Source: Strigamia acuminata (Eukaryota; Arthropoda; Chilopoda; Geophilomorpha; Linotaeniidae). Taken from it: a stretch of 64,000 bases of DNA. Below the pieces are notes generated by a model that did no database searches, was not told where the DNA came from, and saw only the letters and a program-made list of their open reading frames with translations. Each line of letters begins with the position of its first letter. Within the stretch, counting starts at the first letter, position 1. Below are positions 49,099 through 60,624 of this stretch, piece after piece. The position numbers were made by a program, and so were the translations under genes. The stretch lies in assembly GCA_949358305.1 (NCBI GenBank), contig OX442314.1:10781060-10845059 (forward strand), in the 5' to 3' direction.

Positions 49099-50323
49099 CA
49101 GGGTGGAACAAAAGTCTGTTCCCCTCAAATATTTCCTGAGCAATTGCATCTAGGCCAACTTTAATGAAGTGATCATATAGGAAGTTGGGTGAGAGCAATC
49201 CAATGATGTCATCAAATTTGACCTTGAAGGCCATTTTCAAGGTTATTCACTTGCTAACTTCTAAACCAATCACGTTAGAGCAAAATTTCAAATTACAAAG
49301 TTGTAGAGCACCATCAAATTAGTACTATACAATTTATCTTAGTCATCTTCAGTTAAATGATTTATTTTTAAAAAGGAAACAAATTAGAAAAAAAATCAGC
49401 AAAGTGAAATTTTTTATTCTTGTAAAAAAAAAATTATTGAGGCATTAAAAAAAGATAGTGATTTTTCTTGTGTACTTGTACAATAATGCACATTTGAATA
49501 CATTTATTTAACACTAGAACGGCCAGAGTGATCATTTTGACCGGAACAGCTGTTTTAGACAGCTGTAGCAATTAACCCAATGGGTTTACAATGCTGGTAT
49601 TTTTTCACTTTTACTAACTTATGATACTTTACATCATAAATCAGCAAACGTAGCTTTTTTCTGTAAAAAAAATTTAAAAAATTGAATTGACCTAGAAAGG
49701 CCGAAAGCGGTCAAAATGACCGCTTGAAACAACGCGCACAAGACGTGCACGAAATGTGGACAAAACGCGCACAAATCGTGCAAAATACATAAACAATACG
49801 CGTATCTTGCGTTTTGCCATCAAATTGACCAGTAACACGCGAAATATGTGAGAAAATAGCAAAATAAAAATTGATGGTTTTTATTTTTTTTTATAAAACC
49901 TGATAAAATTAAATTTCCGTTTTTAATTTTATCAGATTTTATAAAAAAAAAATTCCGGCCTTTCTAGTGTTAAGTAATTCAGTATTTTTGTAGTAGAAAT
50001 TTAATTTTTGCCTCAATAGGTGACTTTATTTCAGCTGATTTGTTTTCATTTTAAAACGAAAACATTTAACTTAAGATGACTAAGATAAGTTGGATGGTAC
50101 TAATTTAATGGTGCTCTACAACTTTGTAATTGGAAATTTTGCTCTAACGTGATTGGTTTAGAAGTTAGCAAGTGAATAACCTTGAAAATGGCCTTCAAGA
50201 TCAAATTTGATGCCTTCATTGGATTGCTCTCACCCAACTTCCTATATGATCGCTTCATCAAAGCTGGCCTAGATGCAATTGCTCAGGAAATATTTGAGGG
50301 GAACAGACTTTTGTTCCACCCTG
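49099..50323. mobile_element. Mariner-like MITE inserted in BEL pol (copy 3)
   Basis: 1225 bp, from CAGGGTGGAAC to GTTCCACCCTG, with TA duplications (49097-49098, 50324-50325). Terminal inverted repeats are long and related to copies 1 and 2. It is longer only because a piggyBac-like MITE lies inside it. It interrupts pol between RNase H and integrase. Confidence 0.9.
49512..49969. mobile_element. piggyBac-like MITE nested in the mariner-like MITE
   Basis: 458 bp, with CACTAGAACGGCC at one end and GGCCTTTCTAGTG at the other, flanked by TTAA duplications (49508-49511, 49970-49973), the piggyBac target. The empty site (TTATTTAAGAAATTCAG) can be read in copy 1 near 22437. No transposase. Confidence 0.9.
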
Positions 50324-50325
50324 TA

Positions 50326-51431
50326 TAACACGAGACTTTGTTCAAAAAAGAGTTATGAGCGAACTCCTGACGATGGCTGAGTGCTGCGAGTTCTGTTGCA
50401 AAGTTCGATTGTTGCATTACACGAAGCCAATAAAGCTCTGCTGCTGATAATTCATCCACCGTCAACGGTGCGCCATTTCTAACTTTGTCTCTGGTGTTTT
50501 TGACGAATCTTTGCACCCATCCGGTCACTCGTACTAATCGTCTCCAGCTGCCGTATTTTGATGGCTCGTCCATCAATGGTGGCTCTGGAATCACGGCTGC
50601 TGCTGCCAAATAGTCCTCTGAATCGATCTCGTCGCTATTCTCGTCTATTTTACTGCTTGGCCATTCGTTCTCATCCTTCACAAGCCACTCGGGGCCACTC
50701 CACCACACACTCGCTTGAATCAACGCCTCCGCATCTATTCCACGTGTTAGGAGATCCGCTGGATTCTGGATTCCTGGACAGTGTCGCCAACTCGAAAAAG
50801 GTACGTGTGTCTGGATTTCTTCCACTCTCCTGGCTACGAATGGAATGGCTTTTCTTTTCTCGTTTAGCCAACACAAAACAATTGTTGAATCTGTCCAAGC
50901 TGTGACTTTCGCGGTCGTGAATTGCTTCAGTCTGTGTGCAATTCTGGCTAGCAGCAAAGCTCCCATCAACTCGAGTCTGGGCAACGTAATCGTCTTAATT
51001 GGCGCGATCCTGCATTTGGAAAGAATAAAAAATACATTACAACTTCCACTTGGGTGACGCACACGATTGTACGCCACCACTCCGTACGCTAAGGGGCTCG
51101 CGTCACAAAACAGATGGATTTCGTGATTGTTTAAGTCTGCATCCAAGCCAAAATGCCGTGGCACGCGAACATGTTCCAACAATGGTAACTGCTTTTTCCA
51201 TTTCTCCCACTGTTCGAGAAGTTCGAGGGAGAGACGACTGTCCCATCCAATCTGCAATTTCCACAACTGCTGGAAAAACAGCTTTACTGAAACTGTAAAC
51301 GGCGACGCAAATCCTAACGGATCGAAGATCTGTGCAACCAATTGAATAACCTGCCGTTTAGTGTTCGATTCACGTTCCAAAGTTGCTTTCACATCCTCGA
51401 GTTCTAGTGACAAGTCGTCTCTCTCACCATT
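50326..51431 (-). pseudogene. BEL/Pao pol continuation: RT end and RNase H
   Basis: Follows the amber codon at 51432-51434 in the same phase. Contains QIFDPLGFASPFTVS, the RNase H motifs FCDASPLAYGVV and AWTDSTIVLCWL, and linker to the integrase. It is cut at 50325 by the MITE; the frame runs a few codons into MITE sequence. Confidence 0.88.
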
Positions 51432-54278
51432 CTACTTCAGGCCCAACACTTTTTGCTCACTTTCGAACGTTGCAGTTGGATGGTCAACAGCAAATTGCTC
51501 TCGTAGCACTGGGGAATTGCTGTACCACTTCACTAGTTCCATATTGGCTTCGAGCATGATTGTTGACGTCTTCTTGTAGACATCAATGGCTTCTGTTGTT
51601 GTCTTTTCACTGTTCAAAAAGTCATCAACATAAAATCTCTTTAACAATTTCATAATTAATTCGGGAAAACGATCTGCATATTGTTCGAGATGGTGTTGTA
51701 TCGTTCCGTTCAAGAGATAGGGACTTGGAGATGCTCCAAATAGGACTCTGGTTTGTCGGAGAATCTCCAACACGATTGGTCCTTCAACGTCCCATCCATC
51801 CGCGATCCACAGAAACCTCACCGCATCTCGGTCAGCTAACGCCAGCAAAATTTGATGAAACGCTTGTTTAATGTCTCCAATCAATGCCACAATGAATTGT
51901 CTGAAAAATAAAAGGGCATTGATTAATTCTGGAAGGAGATTTGGTCCTGTAAACAGGCAGTCGTTGAGAGAGCGACTCTTCTGCGCGTGCGACGAGGCGT
52001 CGTAGACTATGCGCAATTTTGTGGTGCTTCTCCGCTCTCGAATTACTGGTCGATGTGGGAGGTAGTAACACCCAGTCTGGTTGGCTACTTCTGGGGCCGT
52101 TTCGATTATTCCAGCGATTTTCTGGTCGTCCAGAACCTTCTTATAGCGGTGGTACAAGTCCAGATTTTGTTTAAACTTGCGAACAAGATTCCACAGTCTC
52201 TTAAGTGCAATTTGATAGTTGCTGTCTAACTCTGATTTGTCCAGCAACCAAGGCAGTCGCACCTCGTACCGCTCACCCGTCCAGTTGATGGACTCTTTAA
52301 ATTTTGCTACTGCTTGATCATCTTCGTCCTGGGCGCTGGTGAGAGTTTCGTGGGGAATGCCTACTGCTTCCAACTCCCAAAAACGTTGAAGAAGGTGGTC
52401 GAGTCGGTCTTCATACTGCACAAGATTCACGTGGGTTGCTGACTGTCTAACCGTCTCATCTTGGCTTCTGATCGCGCCGTGGATTGTCCAACCGAGAGAT
52501 GTGTGAAGACACATCAATCCCTCATCTAAACGTTTCGATTCGCCTGTTACGATACGCCAAAAGTGGTCCGCTCCAATTAGAATTGCCACCTCGTCTTGTT
52601 GGGTCGACATCTGGTCGATATTTAAGGTGATCTTGTGTTTGCGCAACATCTCGCGCACGTTTGGACCCGACTGCCTCGCGACTGAGTGAGTTATTCGTGG
52701 CACCTTGATCAATTCTAAATCAACAAACTTATTAGTATCAGTAATATTTCTTAAAGTCACTTTCACGCGACGACGACAAACGCTCTCTGTTTTAGAGTCG
52801 CCAAAACTGGAAATCTGCATATTTTGCTTTCCCACTACTTGGGCATCGAGTTCATTCACTAGTTTCTGGCTAATAAACGATCTGTGGCTTCCGCCATCAA
52901 ACATGCACTGCACAGCCTTGGTTTTACAATTCGATTCCACATTTGTCATTAATACTTGCAAAAATAAGTCAGTGTTCTCTGCTGTAATTGCTGCTGCTGT
53001 CAACGTCGACACAAGAACGGTCTCTGGCTTGGTATTCGGCGCTTTGCACAACAGGATATGGTGAAACCGCTCACAGTTCACACACTTCTCTTTCTGGGGA
53101 CAGCTGCGCGCCATATGTTTGCTGCCCAAACATCTAAAACACGTTCGTTTTGACATGCACCGCTTCAATCGATCTGGAATGTTGAGCGGACAATCTTCCT
53201 TCTTGTGCGACGCATCGTCGCAGAATACGCAACTGGATGATGAAACGTTGGTAGTCAATGCATTGGCTGAGGCTATTTTGTCGTTACGCGTCGGCTTCTT
53301 GTAGTCGACGAACGTCTTGGCGGCTGGTTTCTCTGTCTGGTCGCTCACGGCTACGTGTTCTTCTCGTAACTCCAGTTCGGCTCTGAAAAACTCCAAAAAC
53401 AGTTTCATATCGTGAGTGTTTTCTTTATTTTTGCGTGCAAAATCAAGTGCAATAACGTCAGGCACCGCATTTCGTATCAATGGACACAATACAATTCCAA
53501 ACGTGGTTGTATCGATTTCTTCAGTCTCGAGACTTCGAATATGCAATTCGCACGTGTCGTAGAGTCTACGCAACTCAACGAGGTCGCTAACTCGTTTTAC
53601 TGGTTTAAGTTTCATCAAAGTCTGAATGTGAGCGTTCACGATGACTTCTTTTCGCCCAAATCGATTTTGAAGTAAAGTCACTGCAGTTTCATAGTTCTCA
53701 TCGCTGATTTTGAGACCATGAACAACTGTTGCTGCAGTACCTTCGAGAACTGAGTTCAAATATACGAATTTGGCTTTTGCTGTAAGTGAACCGTTGCCGT
53801 GGACACTCAACTCGAAATTGGACCAAAACTTTGACCACTCAACAGGATTCCCGCTGAAATTCCGCATTACTAACTTTGGCAGCTTTATTGTCCCTTCGCC
53901 TGAGTTGCTCGTGGCGCTGCCGCCGATTGGAATCGCTGGGGGTATAACTGGTGCTGGTGGCCGTAAAAGTTCTTCCAATTTGACTTCAATATCGGTAAGA
54001 GAGTCGATTATCAACTCACGGAAATCTTCGTTGTCGCTTTCTTCTTTCTCCAAATCCGCACGCGTAACAATCATCGGCGATATCTTATCGTCGAGCGCTG
54101 TCAATTGTTCACTCTTTGCTAACAACTGGTTTTTTAATCGTTTCAACGCGAGGATTTCTGGTGCAACGTTGGCTAATTCGACGAGTACCGCATTACATAA
54201 CCGCTTGGCTCCTTCTCTGGACGTGGCTTGTTGAGCGCGCAAACGATCAAGGGCGTCCATCTTGAAATTTTCGGTCAA
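51432..54278 (-). CDS. BEL/Pao gag-protease-RT polyprotein, copy 2
   Basis: Identical over 948 residues to 830-3676: DUF1759-type gag, three zinc knuckles, DGGS protease motif (D461) and YVDD reverse transcriptase (883-886), ending at the same TAG. Here the rest of the element is in view, so the order gag-protease-RT-RNase H-integrase can be confirmed. Confidence 0.93.
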   Translation of the reverse strand: MTENFKMDALDRLRAQQATSREGAKRLCNAVLVELANVAPEILALKRLKNQLLAKSEQLTALDDKISPMIVTRADLEKEESDNEDFRELIIDSLTDIEVKLEELLRPPAPVIPPAIPIGGSATSNSGEGTIKLPKLVMRNFSGNPVEWSKFWSNFELSVHGNGSLTAKAKFVYLNSVLEGTAATVVHGLKISDENYETAVTLLQNRFGRKEVIVNAHIQTLMKLKPVKRVSDLVELRRLYDTCELHIRSLETEEIDTTTFGIVLCPLIRNAVPDVIALDFARKNKENTHDMKLFLEFFRAELELREEHVAVSDQTEKPAAKTFVDYKKPTRNDKIASANALTTNVSSSSCVFCDDASHKKEDCPLNIPDRLKRCMSKRTCFRCLGSKHMARSCPQKEKCVNCERFHHILLCKAPNTKPETVLVSTLTAAAITAENTDLFLQVLMTNVESNCKTKAVQCMFDGGSHRSFISQKLVNELDAQVVGKQNMQISSFGDSKTESVCRRRVKVTLRNITDTNKFVDLELIKVPRITHSVARQSGPNVREMLRKHKITLNIDQMSTQQDEVAILIGADHFWRIVTGESKRLDEGLMCLHTSLGWTIHGAIRSQDETVRQSATHVNLVQYEDRLDHLLQRFWELEAVGIPHETLTSAQDEDDQAVAKFKESINWTGERYEVRLPWLLDKSELDSNYQIALKRLWNLVRKFKQNLDLYHRYKKVLDDQKIAGIIETAPEVANQTGCYYLPHRPVIRERRSTTKLRIVYDASSHAQKSRSLNDCLFTGPNLLPELINALLFFRQFIVALIGDIKQAFHQILLALADRDAVRFLWIADGWDVEGPIVLEILRQTRVLFGASPSPYLLNGTIQHHLEQYADRFPELIMKLLKRFYVDDFLNSEKTTTEAIDVYKKTSTIMLEANMELVKWYSNSPVLREQFAVDHPTATFESEQKVLGLK

Positions 54279-54341
54279 AATTTGGCGTGGTCGGCTTTAC
54301 GATGCTGTTTTCTACTTATTTCTGTCCGGATTCAACTAACT

Positions 54342-54358
54342 CCCGGGTTTCGGCACCA
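54342..54358 (-). promoter_or_regulatory. BEL/Pao primer-binding site (tRNA-Phe), copy 2
   Basis: Same as 3740-3756, abutting the 5' LTR. Confidence 0.85.
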
Positions 54359-54687
54359 TTTGAAGATTCGCAAAGTCGATTTAAATGAATTTTGAATGAA
54401 AACTAACTGTAATTACTGATTTTCTAGGTTTTGATGATGAGAGAATAAAAGGATGTCTTTTTTGGTTAAGAACAAGATTTATTGTAATTTCTGGGGGTCG
54501 CAAATACAAAATCAGGGGAACAAAGGGTGAAACAAGATAATTTATGACACTTTTACAGCACTTCCGGTCACGCGTCATCCAATATCACTCAAAAACACCT
54601 CCTGCAGGTTGGCTTCTCTGCGCTGCGCTGTGCTTTTCCCCTGGAGTACGTGCAACCTTGCTGCTTCTAACAACGCCAGTTTTTACA
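54359..54687 (-). repeat. BEL/Pao 5' LTR, copy 2
   Basis: 329 bp, identical to 3757-4085, followed by the TTTTA duplication. Confidence 0.92.
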
Positions 54688-55445
54688 TTTTATACTTGTC
54701 TCTGTAATCTCTAGTTGAGGTATTTTAGTTTTAAAAGATTAATTATCTCTGATTTTGAGTCATTTGTTGGTTCTTTATTCTTTAACTTTATGTGTGTTTG
54801 TTAAATTTTGCAAACATAAAATTTACTTCTCAGTATATTGGATGGGCACTACTGAGTTTAGTGAAGAAGGAACAGTGTTGTCATTAATTATAAATTCAAA
54901 ATTCAAAACTTTTTTGTGATTGATCGAATACTTTATTCTCAGGTTTGTTGTGATCGAATAATTTTTTCCTCAAAGGTGTCAACAAAAATATATGTAACTA
55001 TTTTAAATTTTGTTCAATTCTTTTCATTTTGCCACTAAATTATAGCATTTGGCTGGGAATTTTCAGTGAATAAAATGTTTTGTTTATAAATTACTTAGAC
55101 TGCAAAACAAATGATTTTGAGTTTAAATCAGCTCATGTGGTGGCTAATCGAATACTTTTTGCAAGGGGTTGTATATTCTTCATTTTTATAGTTAAATGAA
55201 AAAAAAATCTGATTCATGGGTTTGCTAACTTGTAAGTGATTAATTTAAAACAAAATAAAACACATTTAAAATTTAAAATTAACAAAATAAGAAAATATTA
55301 TTTTTTTTTATTATTAAATTTGAGTATGGAATATATAAAAAATATATTAACCGATTCTTTTTTTATATTTCCGCCGATATCGGTGGAAATAGCTTAAATT
55401 TTCCGTTACATTGGCCACAATAATAATCCAGTGTGGTAGCGAATT
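54688..55445. other. Spacer between BEL and Gypsy, copy 2
   Basis: Identical to 4086-4843. No gene is seen. Confidence 0.7.
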
Positions 55446-57188
55446 TGTGATGATTACAAATCAGTATTTATCAATGTTCACAATAGATGGCGCTGTTTAA
55501 CAAACGCGCGCAATTCAAACTCGACGAAACTAAAAAACGTAATAAATTATTACTTGGACACGGTGAATAAAATATAACTATTTTATTCAATATAAATTAA
55601 GTATTATTTACTTGACAATGTTGATTCTATCGAATCAATATCCACATTACTTACCTGTCGAAGGGAACCAATCGGACCCTTCCGGACCCCAACTGGGCCC
55701 ATCTGGACATAGTCATATATTAGGTCCGGACTAGTGACCCACGAATCCGCCGATTCGTACGCTGATTGGCTGTCGCCAATCTAGTAGTTCTACAGAACTA
55801 TATAAGCTCCAGTTTCTCACTTCCCCCTGGCTGGATAACTGAACTTGTATATTGTCTGTAGTTGAATTGTTATCGTTTGATTTCATTATTCTCTATTGAC
55901 ACATCAGGCCACCTCAGCTCTCCACAGTTAGTATTCATTACTATTTTGTTATTGCTGTTGTAGGGCTATTTCGGGAAGGCTAACTCCGGTAATAGACATG
56001 CATTCGCATGAAATGGCCCCGTAACGTTAGCCAGCTGTTCTACGGGACAGTAGGACTTCGTACGGTGGCTTAATATAACGGTCGTATACAGTACGACCTT
56101 GCTAAATGAAAGTAGGTCCCTCAGCTAACTGGCCACAGTCCGCTGCAAGATGGTTGTTGTAAACAGCCCACGCAGGTTCCCGTCTTTCTACGATTGGTCC
56201 TTCCGCTCGTTAAAAGTCGGTAAAAGCCTAATATGCAGGTAACACGCCGGGTTGGTAGCCCGTGAGTAATATCCGTGAAGATGTTGCGTTAAATAACTAC
56301 CTGGATAATGGTAATCCAACGGCAGTGGCCGATTAATATTTACCCGGTGCTCGATCAGTGGATCCCGCCATCGTAAGGCATGCTGGCGGATGGAGGAGTC
56401 AAATCCTCCCGCGATGTTTCTCTCGACCGTCGTGACGGTCCCCGCCCCATCGTACCCTCCGGGTTAGTAACCCGTGAACAGGAGTTGAACAACACTGTGT
56501 TAAATAAATTACTCGGGCATTGGTAATCCTGTATTGGCAATATCTTTTAAACCCGGTAAGTCCATAGAAATGTTTACCTGGTGGTTAGTACCACCGATAG
56601 CGAATTAAAGCGTACAATTAAATACTCGGCGCCTGATCACGAGATCTTGTCGTCGTAAGGCATGCTGGCGGATGGAGTCTCAACAACTCCCGCGACGTTC
56701 TCTCAATTGTCGTGACGGTCCCCGCCCAATTATTATTTATATAACAATTCATTTGTTATATTACTTTAATCACTTTACTTTTATTCATTTGGAACATGGA
56801 ATATTCTGCCGAATATTCCGATTAATGCGAAGGACTCTTCGCATGTTTAGATACTCGAGCTGCGGACCAAATGCGTCTCCGTAGCGCTATTTGTGACGAT
56901 GCCGCAAGTCAGCCGTATCCCTTTGGCTTCGCCCGGATCCTCAACCAGTTGATGCCGCCCGTTTACACGCGTCAAGAACCCATCTTTGTTAAACCATCAA
57001 TATTTAGTAATAAATATGTTATGTCATACTAAAACTGTAAGTTATTTCTACTCTGTCACGTATTCATATTAGTCAAGGCTTCCGTAGCTTATCTCGGTTA
57101 GGTTGTTGCTAAACTTAGCAACGTCTTGTATAAACCGAATTATCTATCTCACGGACTAATAAATTAGCCCAAAAGTAGAATCGTCACA
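55446..57188 (+). repeat. Gypsy 5' LTR, copy 2
   Basis: 1743 bp, agreeing with 4844-6586 at the two positions where the 3' LTR at 17452 differs. The primer-binding site follows at 57191-57208. Confidence 0.93.
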
Positions 57189-58312
57189 AGTGGAGGTTCT
57201 ACCGAGATAGGCTGCCAAATTTTAAATAAAATTTGAAGTTTTGTATGTCTATGGTGAATTCGAGTAGTGTAACGTTTATGGTGATTTTTGTGTGTAAAAA
57301 TAAATTTCGTTTGAAATTTATATGTGTTTAATATATTTTTATTTTAGAACAGCTTACCAAGATAATAAGTGTAACTCACTTTGTTCTTTATTCTCCGTCG
57401 TGGAAATTATACGTTTTAACAAAATAATAATTTCTACCGCGTGGTCAGGCCTAAAGGCCTAACCCCGAGAATGGGAGTCTTGCCCGAACTTGTTGAAGTT
57501 GGATCCGCCCGGGTAACGTCATTTTGTCATCGACGATCTGACAAAACCACGCGGTCGGGCCTAACTTTGAAAAGTTGACTTTTGATGGAATTCTTAAAGA
57601 ATTCTATCAATTTAACAGTTGTTTTATTTTTTAGAAATGTTTTTCACATGTATTTTGCTTGAGACTTCAAGTTAAACCTAAATTTATTTGCCTAAATAAA
57701 TTAGAAAGAAAATTGACATTTTTCGAAGGAATTAAAATTTATATTTTATTTCAAATGGTTTACCTTATTTTACAAGCTTGATCTACATTAAAATGTTGGT
57801 TAAAAATCGTGATTTCAAGATCTTGGAATCGAATTTTACGAATGGAATACCATTCAAATTTTAGCGAAGAAGAATTCCCGCTGTTGTGTTGCCTAGCAAC
57901 CCGTGTTGTGCAGGAAAGCCGTCGATTCAAACGAATCGGCGCGTCTTTTGAAATTACGAGTTTTAAAACTTTAAAAAATTCCATAAAGGTGATCATTCAT
58001 TTATTAATAAATGCGGTGATATTTTTAAAAAATATTTTGAAAAGTATCCATTTTGTTTGGTGACTACGTCATAACACTGGAATCTGTCAAGATTACGGTT
58101 CCACGAACTTGATGATTTCCACCAATCTCGGACGAGATTGGACTCTCGCGAGAACTAGCGTTGATACTTGACCAATCAGAGAGGTGTATCGAAGTATCCA
58201 TACTTCCTTTCGAACTAGTGTGACCACTGCTTCGTTTGCGATCCTCCTGAACGTTTGCAACTTCATCGTTATCTCTCAGACTTAGGAAATTTTCTTAGTT
58301 TTAAGTTTAGTT
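57189..58312 (+). other. Gypsy 5' leader, copy 2
   Basis: Identical to 6587-7710, including the inverted ACCGCGTGGT pair (57436-57445, 57546-57555). No coding region. Confidence 0.6.
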
Positions 58313-60559
58313 ATGACCAATAACCAGCATCACATGAACACCCGTGGTAAGGAAAGAACTTGTTTGACCGGTGGAATGAATCTATCCGGGTTTATACCTG
58401 TTCCTAATGGAACTGAAGAAGTGGAAAACCACGCGGTCCATAATGGCGTTTCAAATGAAACAGCCGGACCATCTGGAGAGAATAGGGCTCCACGTGAACC
58501 TACTCCGCCTGGAGAAGAGGAATGCATTCCTGAAGGTTCTCATTTAGGCCGAGGCGGTCTATTATTTTGTCAGGATCACGGTTTGAACCCAAACCAATTT
58601 AGATCTTTGACCGAAGTGTTAGATTTTGTACACGCGCCTCGTGCTACGTCGGAGCAATCCCATTCCCCAGCCAGCCAAAGATTAAATCATTTTAGTCCCA
58701 CTCCTTCGACGCCTATTTCTAGATATAGAAATAAAAATGCACAACCTCCTCGTCAAGATCAGTCGAATTTGACACCAGGAGATTTTAATCGTGCTTTCCA
58801 ACAACGACTACGAGCGAATAACTTCGCTCGCAACCAACAAAGAGGATTTACAAATCCAGAGAACTTTGAGAATACGTTCAACAGAGCGAATTTGGGTCCG
58901 CCTAATATGGCCAACCCTAATCCAAGTTTTCCAAACGGATCAAATAGTTGTCCGAATCTCGCTGGAAATTTGAACCCAAATTTAGGCGCGACAAGAGGTC
59001 CAAACCGCCGTTTTGACCCAAATTCTAGATTTGCAAACAATTCTAGTCCAGCACCTAACATGCAAAGGGGTCATCCAGTTCCTCCGAACTCGAATAACCC
59101 AAATAATCCGAACGATTTAAATAATCCTCCTACTGGAACTCCAGGAAATTCAAATAACTATTTGAATCGGGGTACGCCAGGTAATTCGAACTATCGTCCG
59201 AATTTTGGTAATCAAGAAAGTTCGCACAACCGTCCGAATTTTAACAATCAAGGTAATTCTAATAATCATTCGAATTATGGGAACCAAGGTAATTCGAATA
59301 ACCATTCGAATTTTGGTAACCACAGTAGACCAAATCAAGGAGGGTCGAATAATTTCAACCCCAACAATGGTGGCTCAAGTCAAAATAACTCGAGTCAATC
59401 AAACACTGGTGGATCGTCGAATGACCATTCGCGTCCCCCAAGCAGCTTTGGAATGACGGCTGATGACCTCGCGTCAATTGCCACAACCATGCACAAATTA
59501 ATGCAGGCTGGAAAAGGTTCCGCCATTGTACCTCAAACTAACAGTTTGAAGCCCCCAGATATTCCTGTATTCTCCGGAAAAGCAGAAAAAAGCGAACGCT
59601 TTCTCAACATTGTAAAAAATGTCGCTTTCCTGCGAAACATGTCACTCGATGACATGCTTGTTAAAGGCGTAGCCGGTTATCTAACCGAGCAAGCGCATGG
59701 TTGGTTTCATGAAAGGAGAGAAGATTTCATATCTTGGGAAGTATTTGAACAGGCGTTCAAAGAACGGTTTGTAGCCACTCGACAAGAGCGGACGAACCAA
59801 CTAACTAAGTTGAAACAACTGGAAACAGAAAGTCTTTACGACTTTATGCACAAATATTATCAGTTATGGATATTACAAGACAGTCTTGATGCAAAAGGGG
59901 CTGGTTGTCTTTTTATCGGGAGTGTAACTCCTGCTAATGATTTGCTTTTGCATACGCAAGGCATAGCGGATTTGCCTCTGACAGAGATTTATGCCGTTAT
60001 AACGAAAAATAAAGGCTTGTACAGTCGTACAGCTAATGGAGCGAGGGAAAATATTTCCAATCCAGTTGTTTTCCCACCTCGGAAAACTGACACTCGTCCT
60101 CAGCCGAAGACAAATGCTAAATCTTTAACTTTGGATTCACAAGAACAACTTAATATTTGTGAAGACGAGTTACCTGAGGAATGCGAGGCCGTTTATTTAA
60201 TAAATGGAGTAGTGGATCAGACCAGACGTGGTCAATTAGTTTGTTACCACTGTAAGAAACCAGGACACATGCGTCGAGAATGTCCAGACTTAAAACCAAG
60301 TGCAACTTTCAACTCTGAAGAGTTGCAAAAACGAAGTACGCCGGACTCCCCGACTGTGGATCCTACTTCTAAACGTCCTAATAACAGATGGATAACTCAA
60401 GAAGTGTTGGATGCAACACTAGATGCTAAACTTGATGCGAAACTTAATACTTTTGAAAATAAGTTACAAACTTCGCTGACTAACTCGTTGGCAGAAATGG
60501 TCAAAACTTTGATCAAGCCCGAATCGACAGATTCAAGTGCTACTAGTTCAAAAAACTAG
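58313..60559 (+). CDS. gag: Gypsy gag polyprotein, copy 2
   Basis: 748 residues, identical to 7711-9957: Asn-rich N-terminal half, capsid-like domain, CCHC knuckle at 644-657, and -1 frameshift site at its end. Confidence 0.95.
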   Translation: MTNNQHHMNTRGKERTCLTGGMNLSGFIPVPNGTEEVENHAVHNGVSNETAGPSGENRAPREPTPPGEEECIPEGSHLGRGGLLFCQDHGLNPNQFRSLTEVLDFVHAPRATSEQSHSPASQRLNHFSPTPSTPISRYRNKNAQPPRQDQSNLTPGDFNRAFQQRLRANNFARNQQRGFTNPENFENTFNRANLGPPNMANPNPSFPNGSNSCPNLAGNLNPNLGATRGPNRRFDPNSRFANNSSPAPNMQRGHPVPPNSNNPNNPNDLNNPPTGTPGNSNNYLNRGTPGNSNYRPNFGNQESSHNRPNFNNQGNSNNHSNYGNQGNSNNHSNFGNHSRPNQGGSNNFNPNNGGSSQNNSSQSNTGGSSNDHSRPPSSFGMTADDLASIATTMHKLMQAGKGSAIVPQTNSLKPPDIPVFSGKAEKSERFLNIVKNVAFLRNMSLDDMLVKGVAGYLTEQAHGWFHERREDFISWEVFEQAFKERFVATRQERTNQLTKLKQLETESLYDFMHKYYQLWILQDSLDAKGAGCLFIGSVTPANDLLLHTQGIADLPLTEIYAVITKNKGLYSRTANGARENISNPVVFPPRKTDTRPQPKTNAKSLTLDSQEQLNICEDELPEECEAVYLINGVVDQTRRGQLVCYHCKKPGHMRRECPDLKPSATFNSEELQKRSTPDSPTVDPTSKRPNNRWITQEVLDATLDAKLDAKLNTFENKLQTSLTNSLAEMVKTLIKPESTDSSATSSKN

Positions 60560-60590
60560 ATCCGGGGGACGAAGGTTTATTCCATCCCCC
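60550..60590 (+). promoter_or_regulatory. -1 ribosomal frameshift signal, copy 2
   Basis: A-AAA-AAC at 60550-60556, then the GGGGGA/TCCCCC stem (60564-60569, 60585-60590), as in copy 1. Confidence 0.88.
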
Positions 60591-60624
60591 AGAAGTAGCT
60601 AATGCTACATCGGAGATTTTATTT

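Larger units (their letters stand above)
47511..54687 (-). mobile_element. Complete BEL/Pao LTR retrotransposon, interrupted by a MITE
   Basis: 329-bp LTRs (47511-47839 and 54359-54687) differ at one position noticed (G/A near 47808). A 5-bp duplication TTTTA flanks the element (47506-47510, 54688-54692), and a sister spacer at 39165-39178 shows the empty site CATTTTATACTTG. Order on the minus strand: LTR, tRNA-Phe site, gag-pro-RT, RNase H, integrase, LTR. Two lesions are visible: an amber codon in pol and a 1225-bp mariner-like MITE. Confidence 0.95.
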
